DNA from: Bacteroidota bacterium
GTDB taxonomy: Bacteria; Bacteroidota; Bacteroidia; Bacteroidales; UBA10428
Length of the DNA: 8,158 nt
Reading direction: 5' to 3'
Assembly: GCA_017860375.1 (NCBI GenBank)
Contig: JAGDMB010000091.1
Location: 1-8,158, forward strand
Shown one piece after another: positions 1-5,569 of the stretch (within the stretch, counting starts at the first letter, position 1; the number at the start of each line of letters is the position of its first letter). The notes below the pieces were generated by a model. It did no database searches. It was not told the DNA's origin and worked only from the letters and a program-made list of their open reading frames with translations. The position numbers were made by a program, and so were the translations under genes.

Positions 1-220
1 GCAGGATATCTTCGTTGAAAGGGCGGTTCCATGGCAACATGCCCGGGTACGCTCCTACTTCATAGCCGATTCCTTTCACAAAGAATTTTTGATTGTCCAG
101 ATAATAAAAATTGTTTTTCAGTTCAATTTTACTTTTTTGAGCGGTGGCGGAAGCTCCAACCAGCAAGGATAAAATTAGGAGGAGCAAGCAAAAGATTCCG
201 GACTTATGTTCACGTTTCAT
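1..220 (-). CDS. Exported glycoside-hydrolase-like protein, N-terminal fragment (cut by window edge)
   Basis: This is the 5' part of a minus-strand gene whose 3' end lies beyond base 1. It reads open from an ATG at 220-218 to the edge, about 73 codons. The product starts MKREHKSG, followed by a Leu/Ile-rich hydrophobic stretch (residues 9-22) and an ASATAQ segment that looks like a signal peptidase I site at about residue 27. The mature part contains FYYLDNQKFFVKGIGYEVG and then an LPWNRPFNED segment. This 'tyrosine-leucine-Asp-x-x-lys-phe-phe-x-lys-Gly-x-x-Tyr' opening is typical of the first strand of TIM-barrel glycoside hydrolases (GH2 C-terminal or GH5-like) and related glucanosyltransferase-like proteins. 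That is a family resemblance recalled from memory, and the catalytic part is outside the window. That this is a real, exported gene is fairly secure. The enzymatic class is an inference. Confidence 0.62.
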   Translation of the reverse strand, partial: MKREHKSGIFCLLLLILSLLVGASATAQKSKIELKNNFYYLDNQKFFVKGIGYEVGAYPGMLPWNRPFNEDIL

Positions 221-321
221 GGCAGCTGGATATTTGTAATTAACAGACGATTCGGTCTGTATGCTCTTTTTAGGGCATTCATGTCATTATTATCTGTCCT
301 TCTGAAATTGATGCCAAGATA

Positions 322-329
322 CAAAAATA
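322..329 (-). promoter_or_regulatory. Candidate -7 element for the left-edge gene
   Basis: Reading the minus strand, these bases are TATTTTTG, an exact match to the Bacteroidota -7 pattern TAnnTTTG. They lie about 100 bp upstream of the ATG at 220. I did not find a TTTG -33 element at the usual spacing of about 19 bp (it would fall near 349 on the plus strand), so support is partial. In AT-rich DNA such a match can arise by chance. Confidence 0.28.
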
Positions 330-513
330 ACCTCACGAACAGGTGGCTTTTTGAACGCGAATGAAAGGGAACGATTTTTAGAATGGATTTTATCCGCTGT
401 TCCTGTGTTTTGAGCCCATATTGTATGGATGGCAAGCATTTCAGGAACGACAATAAAACGCAACTCTCGATTTAATATTTTTTCAGCATAGGCAATATAC
501 CATTATTTTGATT

Positions 514-544
514 GTTGTACCATAGAAAATATTCTCTATATTTA
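514..544 (+). promoter_or_regulatory. Candidate Bacteroidota promoter for the creatininase-family gene
   Basis: GTTG at 514-517 (3 of 4 to the -33 TTTG element), a 19-bp spacer, then TATATTTA at 537-544 (TA-nn-TTT, only the last base differing from TAnnTTTG). The spacing is what is expected for the primary sigma factor of this phylum. A transcript would begin around 550, leaving a leader of about 60 nt before the ATG at 612. The leader is A-rich just before the start codon and shows no Shine-Dalgarno sequence, as is normal in this phylum. Confidence 0.45.
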
Positions 545-547
545 GAG
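523..547. promoter_or_regulatory. Overlapping AT-rich dyads across the promoter (possible operator)
   Basis: Two inverted repeats overlap. TAGAAAATATTCTCTA at 523-538 is palindromic at 7 of 8 pairs. CTCTA-TATT-TAGAG at 534-547 has a perfect 5-bp stem. Together they place TAGA/TCTA half-sites at 523, 535 and 543, straddling the spacer and -7 box of the candidate promoter. The position fits a repressor or regulator site, but the region is AT-rich and short dyads are common in such DNA. Confidence 0.22.
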
Positions 548-611
548 TGGTAAACACACAAGGTTGCATATCGTTTAAAGAATACAATAACCTATCTACA
601 AAACAAAAATT

Positions 612-1493
612 ATGAAAAAAAAGACATTCATCTGCATGATATTTATTTCATTTTCTTTATTTTGTCATACTCAGATTAAACTTCCGGTTCAACTTGATGC
701 CTTAAGCGGGCCACAGGTAATCGAGGCCGCAAAAACTTCCGGTGGGGTTTGCCTTCTTCCGCTTGGTATCCTGGAAAAACATGGTGCTCACCTGCCCATT
801 TCCACTGACCTCATTATTGCCAGGGAAATAGCCCTGAAAGCAGCCGAGGAAGAATATTGTGTAGTTTTTCCGGCCTACTATTTCGGACAGATTAATGAAG
901 CCCGTCACCAGCCGGGAGCCTTTGCATACAGCCATAGCACGATCTGGAACCTGTTGCAGGAAACCCTGGATGAACTTTCACGCAACGGATTTAAGAAAAT
1001 CATCCTGGTCAATGGCCATGGCGGAAATAATGATTTTATCCAGTATTTCCTGATGTCGCAGCTGGAAAGTCCAAAAGAGTATGTGGTGATCAATTACGCT
1101 CCGCAATTCGATTCAACCTTTGCACAGTCTCTTGAGAAATTGCTGGATCCTTTGGGATATGGTCATGCCGGGTCGGACGAGACTTCGATGGTTCAGGCTA
1201 TTCGTCCCGATCTGGTGCATCCCGAACTGGCCTCGCGACAATCGGGTGAGGATTTGAAAAGACTTGATTCAATCCCCGATCAGTATACGGGAATCTGGTG
1301 GTATGCCCGGTTCCCGAACCATTTTGGAGGGGAAAGTTCGCATCCGAATGTTGAATACGGCAGACAGTTTAATAATCAAATGGTAAAACAACTGGTCGGG
1401 CTGATCAAAGCGGTCAAAGCCTCCGACAAAATTGAAGAATTGCAGCAGGAGTTCTATGAAAGGGCTAAAAATCCGCTGAACACACCGCAATAA
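612..1493 (+). CDS. Exported creatininase-family amidohydrolase
   Basis: A complete 293-residue protein of the creatininase / creatinine amidohydrolase family, metal-dependent enzymes that open cyclic or linear amides. Residues 1-21 form a signal peptide: a Lys-rich start, a Phe/Ile-rich core, and HTQ just before the mature start. Cys18 is not in a good lipobox. Family motifs follow in order. LPLGILEKHGAHLPISTD at residues 49-66 supplies the probable metal ligands Glu55, His57 and Asp66. ILVNGHGGN at 131-139 supplies His136. GHAGSDETS at 184-192 supplies Glu190. True creatininase has NGHYEN where this protein has NGHGGN, with the last acidic ligand supplied by the ETS motif as in many relatives, so creatinine itself is an unlikely substrate. 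The length fits the family. The gene stands alone, with its own candidate promoter and a convergent neighbour (asnB). The start at 612 is well supported by the signal peptide. Substrate is unknown; the periplasmic location is inferred. Confidence 0.88.
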   Translation: MKKKTFICMIFISFSLFCHTQIKLPVQLDALSGPQVIEAAKTSGGVCLLPLGILEKHGAHLPISTDLIIAREIALKAAEEEYCVVFPAYYFGQINEARHQPGAFAYSHSTIWNLLQETLDELSRNGFKKIILVNGHGGNNDFIQYFLMSQLESPKEYVVINYAPQFDSTFAQSLEKLLDPLGYGHAGSDETSMVQAIRPDLVHPELASRQSGEDLKRLDSIPDQYTGIWWYARFPNHFGGESSHPNVEYGRQFNNQMVKQLVGLIKAVKASDKIEELQQEFYERAKNPLNTPQ

Positions 1494-1505
1494 AACCAAT
1501 CATCC

Positions 1506-1525
1506 CCCCGGCCATACTGCCGGGG
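1506..1525. terminator. GC-rich hairpin between convergent genes
   Basis: CCCCGGC (1506-1512), loop CATACT, GCCGGGG (1519-1525) forms a perfect 7-bp stem in the 43-bp gap between the convergent ends of the amidohydrolase gene and asnB. Its position suits transcript termination or 3'-end stabilisation on both strands. Neither strand has a clear T-tract after the stem, so it is not a textbook intrinsic terminator. Confidence 0.45.
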
Positions 1526-1536
1526 AGAACATAAGG

Positions 1537-3204
1537 TCATTTATACCCTTCTTTATGAATATCCTTCATGGCCCTGCCGGAAGGATCATTCATTTTTTTA
1601 AGGTCTTCATCCCATGCCAGCGCTTCCGGGGTACTACAGGCAACGGATGGCACCGAAGGAACGCAGGCAGCAGCAGAATCAGAAGGGAAATGCTCACTGA
1701 AAATAGAACGGTAATAATACTCCTCTTTTGTCATGGGTGTATGGATCGGAAAACGGTACCGCGCATTGGCAAGCTTATCATCACTTACGGCCGCAGCCGT
1801 TATCTCTTTCAAGGTGTCGATCCAGTTGTATCCCACTCCGTCTGAAAATTGTTCCTTCTGCCGCCACGCTATGCTTTCCGGAAGTATATCCTCAAATGCC
1901 TTCCGGACCACCCATTTTTCGATCCTTCCGTCTTTGGGCCTTTTATCTTCGGGATTCAGCCGCATGGCTACGTCCATGAATTCTTTATCAAGAAAAGGGA
2001 CCCGACCCTCTACCCCCCATGCGGCAAGTGATTTATTGGCCCTGAGGCAGTCGTACAGGTGAAGTTTGTTCAGTTTTCTCACGGTTTCTTCATGAAATGC
2101 CCTGGCATTTGGAGCTTTATGAAAATAAAGGTAACCCCCGAAAATCTCATCCGCCCCCTCACCCGACAATACCATTTTTATTCCCATCGATTTGATCACG
2201 CGGGACAACAGGTACATGGGTGTGGAAGCCCTGATCGTTGTCACATCATAGGTTTCAATATGATAGATCACATCGCGGATCGCATCGAGTCCTTCCTGTA
2301 TGGTGAAATGGACTTCGTGATGAATCGTGCCGATGTGTTCCGCTGCCTTTCGCGCCGCATCCAGATCAGGTGAACCTTTTAAACCAATGGCAAAGGAATG
2401 AAGGCTGGGCCACCATGCATCCTGCAGGTCATTTGATTCAACCCTGCGTGCGGCATATTTCTTGGCAATTGCGGAAACAATGGATGAATCCAGACCGCCT
2501 GACAATAATACACCGTAGGGCACATCCGACATTAACTGCCGGTGAACAGCATCTTCCATGGCATGGCGCAGGACATCCAAAGAGGTGGTATTGTCCTTTA
2601 TCGCTTCATAATCCATCCAGTCACGCCGGTACCATTGTTTTATTTCCCCTTCCTCACTCGATAGGTAATGACCGGGAGGAAACTCCTGTATTTTTAGACA
2701 TATTCCTTCAAGTGCTTTCAGTTCGGAGGCTACATAAAAGTTGCCGTGCTTATCCCATCCCATATACAAGGGCACAATGCCCATATGGTCCCGCGCAATC
2801 ATGTACCGGTCCTTTTCCATGTCATAGAGAGCGAAGGCAAAAATACCGTTCAGTTCATCCAGGAATCCGGTTCCTTTTTCACGATACAACGGTAAAATAA
2901 CCTCACAATCCGAGAAAGTCAGGAATTCGTAACTATTCCGGTAATGGTTACGGATCGGCTGATGATTGTATATTTCACCGTTCACAGCCAGGGCAAGATT
3001 TCGGTCTTTGCTGAAAAGAGGTTGCTTACCCGACTGAGGATCGACAATGGACAAACGCTCATGGGCAAGAATGGCCTTTTCATGAACCATAATTCCGGAC
3101 CAGTCCGGTCCGCGGTGACGCAGTTTTTTTGCCATTTCAAGCACCTGCGGACGCAGATCAGCGGCATTCACCTTTAGATCAAAAACTCCGATAATCCCAC
3201 ACAT
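1537..3204 (-). CDS. asnB: Asparagine synthetase B (glutamine-hydrolysing)
   Basis: A complete 555-residue enzyme, almost exactly the length of E. coli AsnB (554). It makes asparagine from aspartate, ATP and glutamine in the cytoplasm through an aspartyl-AMP intermediate. The N-terminal glutaminase domain (about 1-210) starts MCGIIGVFD, giving Cys2 as nucleophile after Met removal. It includes RHRGPD (29-34), Arg50, the NGEIYNH loop (75-81, with Asn75 and Glu77) and Asp99. The synthetase domain carries the PP-loop SGGLDSS (235-241), SGEGADEIFGGY (347-358) and EGRVPFLD (399-406). The segment AWWPSLHSFAIGL (263-275) and the C-terminal VPSVACSTPEALAWD stretch closely resemble the enterobacterial AsnB type rather than sporulation- or antibiotic-linked paralogues. 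All key catalytic residues I can check are present. The start is fixed by the catalytic Cys at position 2. It is transcribed alone, with 416 bp upstream free of genes. I see no obvious regulatory site. Confidence 0.97.
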   Translation of the reverse strand: MCGIIGVFDLKVNAADLRPQVLEMAKKLRHRGPDWSGIMVHEKAILAHERLSIVDPQSGKQPLFSKDRNLALAVNGEIYNHQPIRNHYRNSYEFLTFSDCEVILPLYREKGTGFLDELNGIFAFALYDMEKDRYMIARDHMGIVPLYMGWDKHGNFYVASELKALEGICLKIQEFPPGHYLSSEEGEIKQWYRRDWMDYEAIKDNTTSLDVLRHAMEDAVHRQLMSDVPYGVLLSGGLDSSIVSAIAKKYAARRVESNDLQDAWWPSLHSFAIGLKGSPDLDAARKAAEHIGTIHHEVHFTIQEGLDAIRDVIYHIETYDVTTIRASTPMYLLSRVIKSMGIKMVLSGEGADEIFGGYLYFHKAPNARAFHEETVRKLNKLHLYDCLRANKSLAAWGVEGRVPFLDKEFMDVAMRLNPEDKRPKDGRIEKWVVRKAFEDILPESIAWRQKEQFSDGVGYNWIDTLKEITAAAVSDDKLANARYRFPIHTPMTKEEYYYRSIFSEHFPSDSAAACVPSVPSVACSTPEALAWDEDLKKMNDPSGRAMKDIHKEGYK

Positions 3205-3620
3205 ATTGCAACCAATTAATAAATAGTCTTGTCTTCCGGCATTCCTGCCGCATCAAATTTGAAAAGAGGCAGAAAAGTTCATGCCGTGAAGATACAGGAT
3301 TTTTCCATGTCATCGAAACAAAAGATTAAAAAATATGAGTATTTTATGCAATTTTATTAAAATTTCAAAATTTAGCATTAATAATTTAAGGGATATTAAC
3401 AATAAAAAAGATAATAATTACCAATATACCCTATAAAATCATAGGCATACTAAAATTATTTTGATATTATAACATTCCCTGGGAGTCACGTACAAACCTT
3501 CCGTACTTCAGCAGAACATCCGGTCTGGCATTCAAAAAAAGGGTTTAAAATTCCGATCCACTCGTCCGTTCAGAAATACCTTTCCAACAGAAAAATCCCC
3601 ACTATTTGGGTAAATCCGTC
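3205..3620. other. Intergenic region upstream of asnB, 416 bp, AT-rich core
   Basis: No gene is supported here. The longest plus-strand frames are very short: an ATG at 3308 runs 17 codons. The core from about 3325 to 3475 is strongly AT-rich. CAAATTTG at 3254-3261 could act as a minus-strand -7 element for asnB (7 of 8 to TAnnTTTG), but no good -33 element lies at the usual distance. A small hairpin, CGGCA-TTCC-TGCCG (3237-3250), would sit in or near the asnB leader. A 7-base A-tract at 3534-3540 is a T-tract on the minus strand downstream of the lipid-kinase gene, but I found no strong stem in front of it. Confidence 0.5.
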
Positions 3621-4574
3621 TTAAAAATCCTTGTCCGGATTGCAGATCACATTGATACTTTTGGGTATGATATCGAATTCGATGGGTGAATGTCCCAGCG
3701 ATTCACCATCTGCCTCCACATGAATGAGTGGATCGGAATCGATCAGGATATGTTTGCCGGTATAGCCTTTTATTTTGGGATGATCGTAAATAGTACCGTC
3801 ATACAGCATTTTAAGGCTCATGATGACATCCCCTTTTCTAATCTTATTTATAATCGTCAAATCAAAAAGTCCGTCGTCCGTTATGGCATTGGGCGTTTGC
3901 ATCATTCCTCCTCCGGAATATTTTCCAATGCCCAGGCTGATGGTAAAAACCTGATTCCGAATAATTTTACCATCTATGATTACCTCCACCTGGGTATTCC
4001 TGTACAAAAGAAGAGTCCGAAGCAGATTCCATAGATAAATGGTCTTGCCGCTTCTTCCGCGATCTTTCTGAATATTGGTCCGCTTGACCACAACGGCATC
4101 AAAACCGAGACCGGCAATATTGATAAAATATCTCTTTTCCCTTGTCGCGCCATGAAAATAATGCACGATCCCCGTATCCTGCAGGTGAATTTTTCCGTTT
4201 TTTATGATCCGGATGGCTTCGCTATAATCCAGGGGTATACCAAACAACCTGCCCCAGTCGTTTCCCGTTCCTACCGTGATAATTGCCAACGTAATATCGG
4301 TGGTGGGACAGGTATTCTGAAGAAAACACCCGTTTACCACTTCATTCATCGTGCCGTCACCTCCAACCACGATGAATTTCCGATAACCCTGTCCGATCGA
4401 ATCGGAAGCCATCTGGATTGCATCATGCCTTGCCTTTGTGAACTGAACCCGGAACAGCAATCCGTATGAAAGTAAAAGAGACTCGATCTCTTTCCAATCC
4501 TTGTTTCCTTTGCCGCGGCCGGCATTAGGATTTACAATAACAGACCATTCCTGAGAATCAGCTGCACTGTTCAT
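3621..4574 (-). CDS. Diacylglycerol-kinase-family lipid kinase (DgkB/YegS-like)
   Basis: A cytoplasmic, probably membrane-associated lipid kinase of the DAGK catalytic family, 317 residues from the chosen start. The glycine-rich nucleotide-binding elements are clear: VNPNAGRGKG (about 14-23), VVGGDGTMNEVVNG (69-82, with the GGDGT signature) and GTGNDWGR (102-109). The C-terminal domain has TPNAITDDGLFDL (227-239, with the family's DDGxFD pattern) and HVEADGE (285-291), the usual end-of-domain motif. Length is normal for the family (roughly 290-330). The frame stays open to a TTG at 4601, but the ATG at 4574 is preferred. It leaves a typical short lead-in (MNSAADSQEWSV) before the first strand, and a candidate -7 box overlaps the TTG. 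The substrate could be diacylglycerol or another lipid alcohol; sphingosine-kinase-like relatives share the fold. It is divergent from the PlsC-type gene. Confidence 0.9.
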   Translation of the reverse strand: MNSAADSQEWSVIVNPNAGRGKGNKDWKEIESLLLSYGLLFRVQFTKARHDAIQMASDSIGQGYRKFIVVGGDGTMNEVVNGCFLQNTCPTTDITLAIITVGTGNDWGRLFGIPLDYSEAIRIIKNGKIHLQDTGIVHYFHGATREKRYFINIAGLGFDAVVVKRTNIQKDRGRSGKTIYLWNLLRTLLLYRNTQVEVIIDGKIIRNQVFTISLGIGKYSGGGMMQTPNAITDDGLFDLTIINKIRKGDVIMSLKMLYDGTIYDHPKIKGYTGKHILIDSDPLIHVEADGESLGHSPIEFDIIPKSINVICNPDKDF

Positions 4575-4598
4575 GAATCGTGTAGAAATTGTGGTGTA

Positions 4599-4627
4599 CA
4601 AATATCCTAATAATTTGCGACATCAAA
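4599..4627 (-). promoter_or_regulatory. Candidate promoter for the lipid-kinase gene
   Basis: On the minus strand, GATATTTG (4606-4599) matches TAnnTTTG at all but the first base. A TTTG lies upstream at 4627-4624 with a 17-bp spacer, slightly shorter than the usual 19. Transcription would begin near 4592, downstream of the TTG at 4601 and about 18 nt before the ATG at 4574. This favours the ATG as the start. Confidence 0.33.
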
Positions 4628-4654
4628 AAATACACCTATTTGTTCAATTCTTTT

Positions 4655-4662
4655 TAAATTTG
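4655..4662 (+). promoter_or_regulatory. Candidate -7 element for the acyltransferase gene
   Basis: TAAATTTG is an exact match to TAnnTTTG, 17 bp before the ATG at 4679. The nearest upstream TTTG (4639-4642) is only 12 bp away, too close for a canonical -33 element. If used, the leader would be about 10 nt. It may therefore be a chance match in AT-rich DNA. Confidence 0.28.
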
Positions 4663-4678
4663 GCCCAATTTATCTGAA

Positions 4679-5422
4679 ATGAAGCGTTCGCTGCGGAAAT
4701 TTAATTTTTATTTGTACCAGCCTTATAAATGGCTTTTCCTGATTCCTTTTATTCTGCTTATGACCTTCTTTTTCGGCATAGCCGCCATGGTCTTCTCTAC
4801 CCTGTTTAATCCGCGCGTTGGCAGTTTTATCGGCGGAGTTGTCTGGTCAAGATTTAACGCCTTTATTACACCCATGTTCGTCCGCGTGGAAGGAAGACAA
4901 AATATACGGAAAGAAACGTCCTATGTCGTCATCTCCAACCATGTAAGCCTGTATGACATTTTCCTGATTTACGGCTGGCTGGGTATCGATATTAAATGGG
5001 TAATGAAAAAGGAACTGCGTAAAATACCCGGGGTCGGTTTTGGAAGCCGGAAAGTAGGGCATATATTTCTGGATCGTTCAAACCGTATTGCTGCCGTGGA
5101 AAGCCTGAATGAGGCAAAACGAAGACTGGTGAGCGGCACCTCGGTCGTCATGTTTCCGGAAGGAACAAGGAGTGTCACCGGTAAAATAGGTACGTTCAAG
5201 CGCGGAGCATTCAAACTTGCGCTGGATCTGGGATTACCAATACTCCCTCTTACCCTCGTGGATACCATAAAAATAATGCCGACAAATACCCTGAATATTA
5301 TGCCTGGAAGAGTGAAAATGATCATTCACGAACCCATTGATATAAAAAAGTATACAGAAGAAACCCTGCCCGAGCTGATTCAGTATGCAAAAGAAATTAT
5401 AGGAAGCGCCCTGCCCGGTTGA
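4679..5422 (+). CDS. plsC: 1-acyl-sn-glycerol-3-phosphate acyltransferase (PlsC-type)
   Basis: A complete 247-residue membrane-bound acyltransferase that adds the second acyl chain to lysophosphatidic acid, making phosphatidic acid for phospholipid synthesis. Residues 17-42 form a hydrophobic N-terminal membrane segment (WLFLIPFILLMTFFFGIAAM and following). The four family motifs are present in order: SNHVSLYD (87-93 region; catalytic His88 and Asp93), GHIFLDRSN (127-135), FPEGTRS (159-165) and LPILPLT (186-192). Length is typical (about 240-260). Bacteroidota often carry several PlsC homologues, some using ornithine-lipid or glycine-lipid substrates, so the acceptor is likely but not proven to be lysophosphatidic acid. 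The gene is transcribed divergently from the lipid kinase and is followed by tandem hairpins, so it is probably monocistronic. The start is supported by the basic MKRSLRK lead just before the membrane segment. Confidence 0.92.
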   Translation: MKRSLRKFNFYLYQPYKWLFLIPFILLMTFFFGIAAMVFSTLFNPRVGSFIGGVVWSRFNAFITPMFVRVEGRQNIRKETSYVVISNHVSLYDIFLIYGWLGIDIKWVMKKELRKIPGVGFGSRKVGHIFLDRSNRIAAVESLNEAKRRLVSGTSVVMFPEGTRSVTGKIGTFKRGAFKLALDLGLPILPLTLVDTIKIMPTNTLNIMPGRVKMIIHEPIDIKKYTEETLPELIQYAKEIIGSALPG

Positions 5423-5435
5423 TCTGAATTCAAAA

Positions 5436-5494
5436 CGGAACGTACCGTATGTTCCGCCGGATTTGGCTCACTCCGGCTGAAAAGTTTATTTTTT
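5436..5494 (+). terminator. Tandem hairpins plus T-rich tract after the acyltransferase gene
   Basis: The first hairpin is CGGAACGTA (5436-5444), loop CCG, TATGTTCCG (5448-5456): nine pairs including one G-U. The second is GCCGGA (5456-5461), a 10-nt loop, TCCGGC (5472-5477): six pairs, sharing one base with the first. A T-rich run (TTTATTTTTT, 5485-5494) follows 7 nt later. The set begins 13 bp after the stop codon. The gap before the T-run is longer than in an ideal intrinsic terminator, so efficiency is uncertain. Confidence 0.5.
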
Positions 5495-5519
5495 GCAGAT
5501 TTTCCCTGTTGATATTTCG

Positions 5520-5527
5520 TACCTTTA
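5520..5527 (+). promoter_or_regulatory. Weak candidate -7 element for the MEMO-AMMECR1 gene
   Basis: TACCTTTA matches TAnnTTTG except at the last base, 42 bp before the ATG at 5570. A TTTG occurs at 5492-5495, but with a 24-bp spacer, longer than usual. The same octamer forms the -7 box of the better promoter at the Yip1-family gene. Confidence 0.25.
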
Positions 5528-5569
5528 TGAATCCATTGCATGAAAGGTCTTATTTAATACATAAAAATC

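Larger units (their letters stand above)
221..611. other. Divergent intergenic spacer, 391 bp
   Basis: AT-rich spacer between the divergent genes at 1-220 (minus) and 612-1493 (plus). I see no convincing coding region: the only sizeable reading frame (minus, 217-453) overlaps the real start at 220 and has no family-like sequence. The right half holds a plausible Bacteroidota promoter for the plus-strand gene and overlapping dyads. The left half holds a perfect minus-strand TAnnTTTG-type -7 element at 322-329. No tRNA-like or riboswitch-like structure was recognised. Confidence 0.6.

Noticed and set aside
217..453. 78-codon minus-strand frame in the left spacer
   Set aside because: It overlaps the start of the convincingly signal-peptide-bearing gene at 220 in another frame, has no recognisable domain or signal, and is basic and low in family-like patterns. 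It is probably chance.
2370..2900. 176-codon plus-strand frame opposite asnB
   Set aside because: It lies wholly antisense to highly conserved asnB coding sequence and has His/Arg/Pro/Ser-rich shadow composition.
3308..3361. 17-codon plus-strand frame (starting MSSKQK) upstream of asnB
   Set aside because: Too short, AT-driven composition, opposite orientation to asnB and no supporting context, so not called as a leader peptide.
4651..4673. Inverted repeat AAATT...AATTT just before plsC
   Set aside because: A 5-bp AT-only stem in AT-rich DNA; expected by chance.
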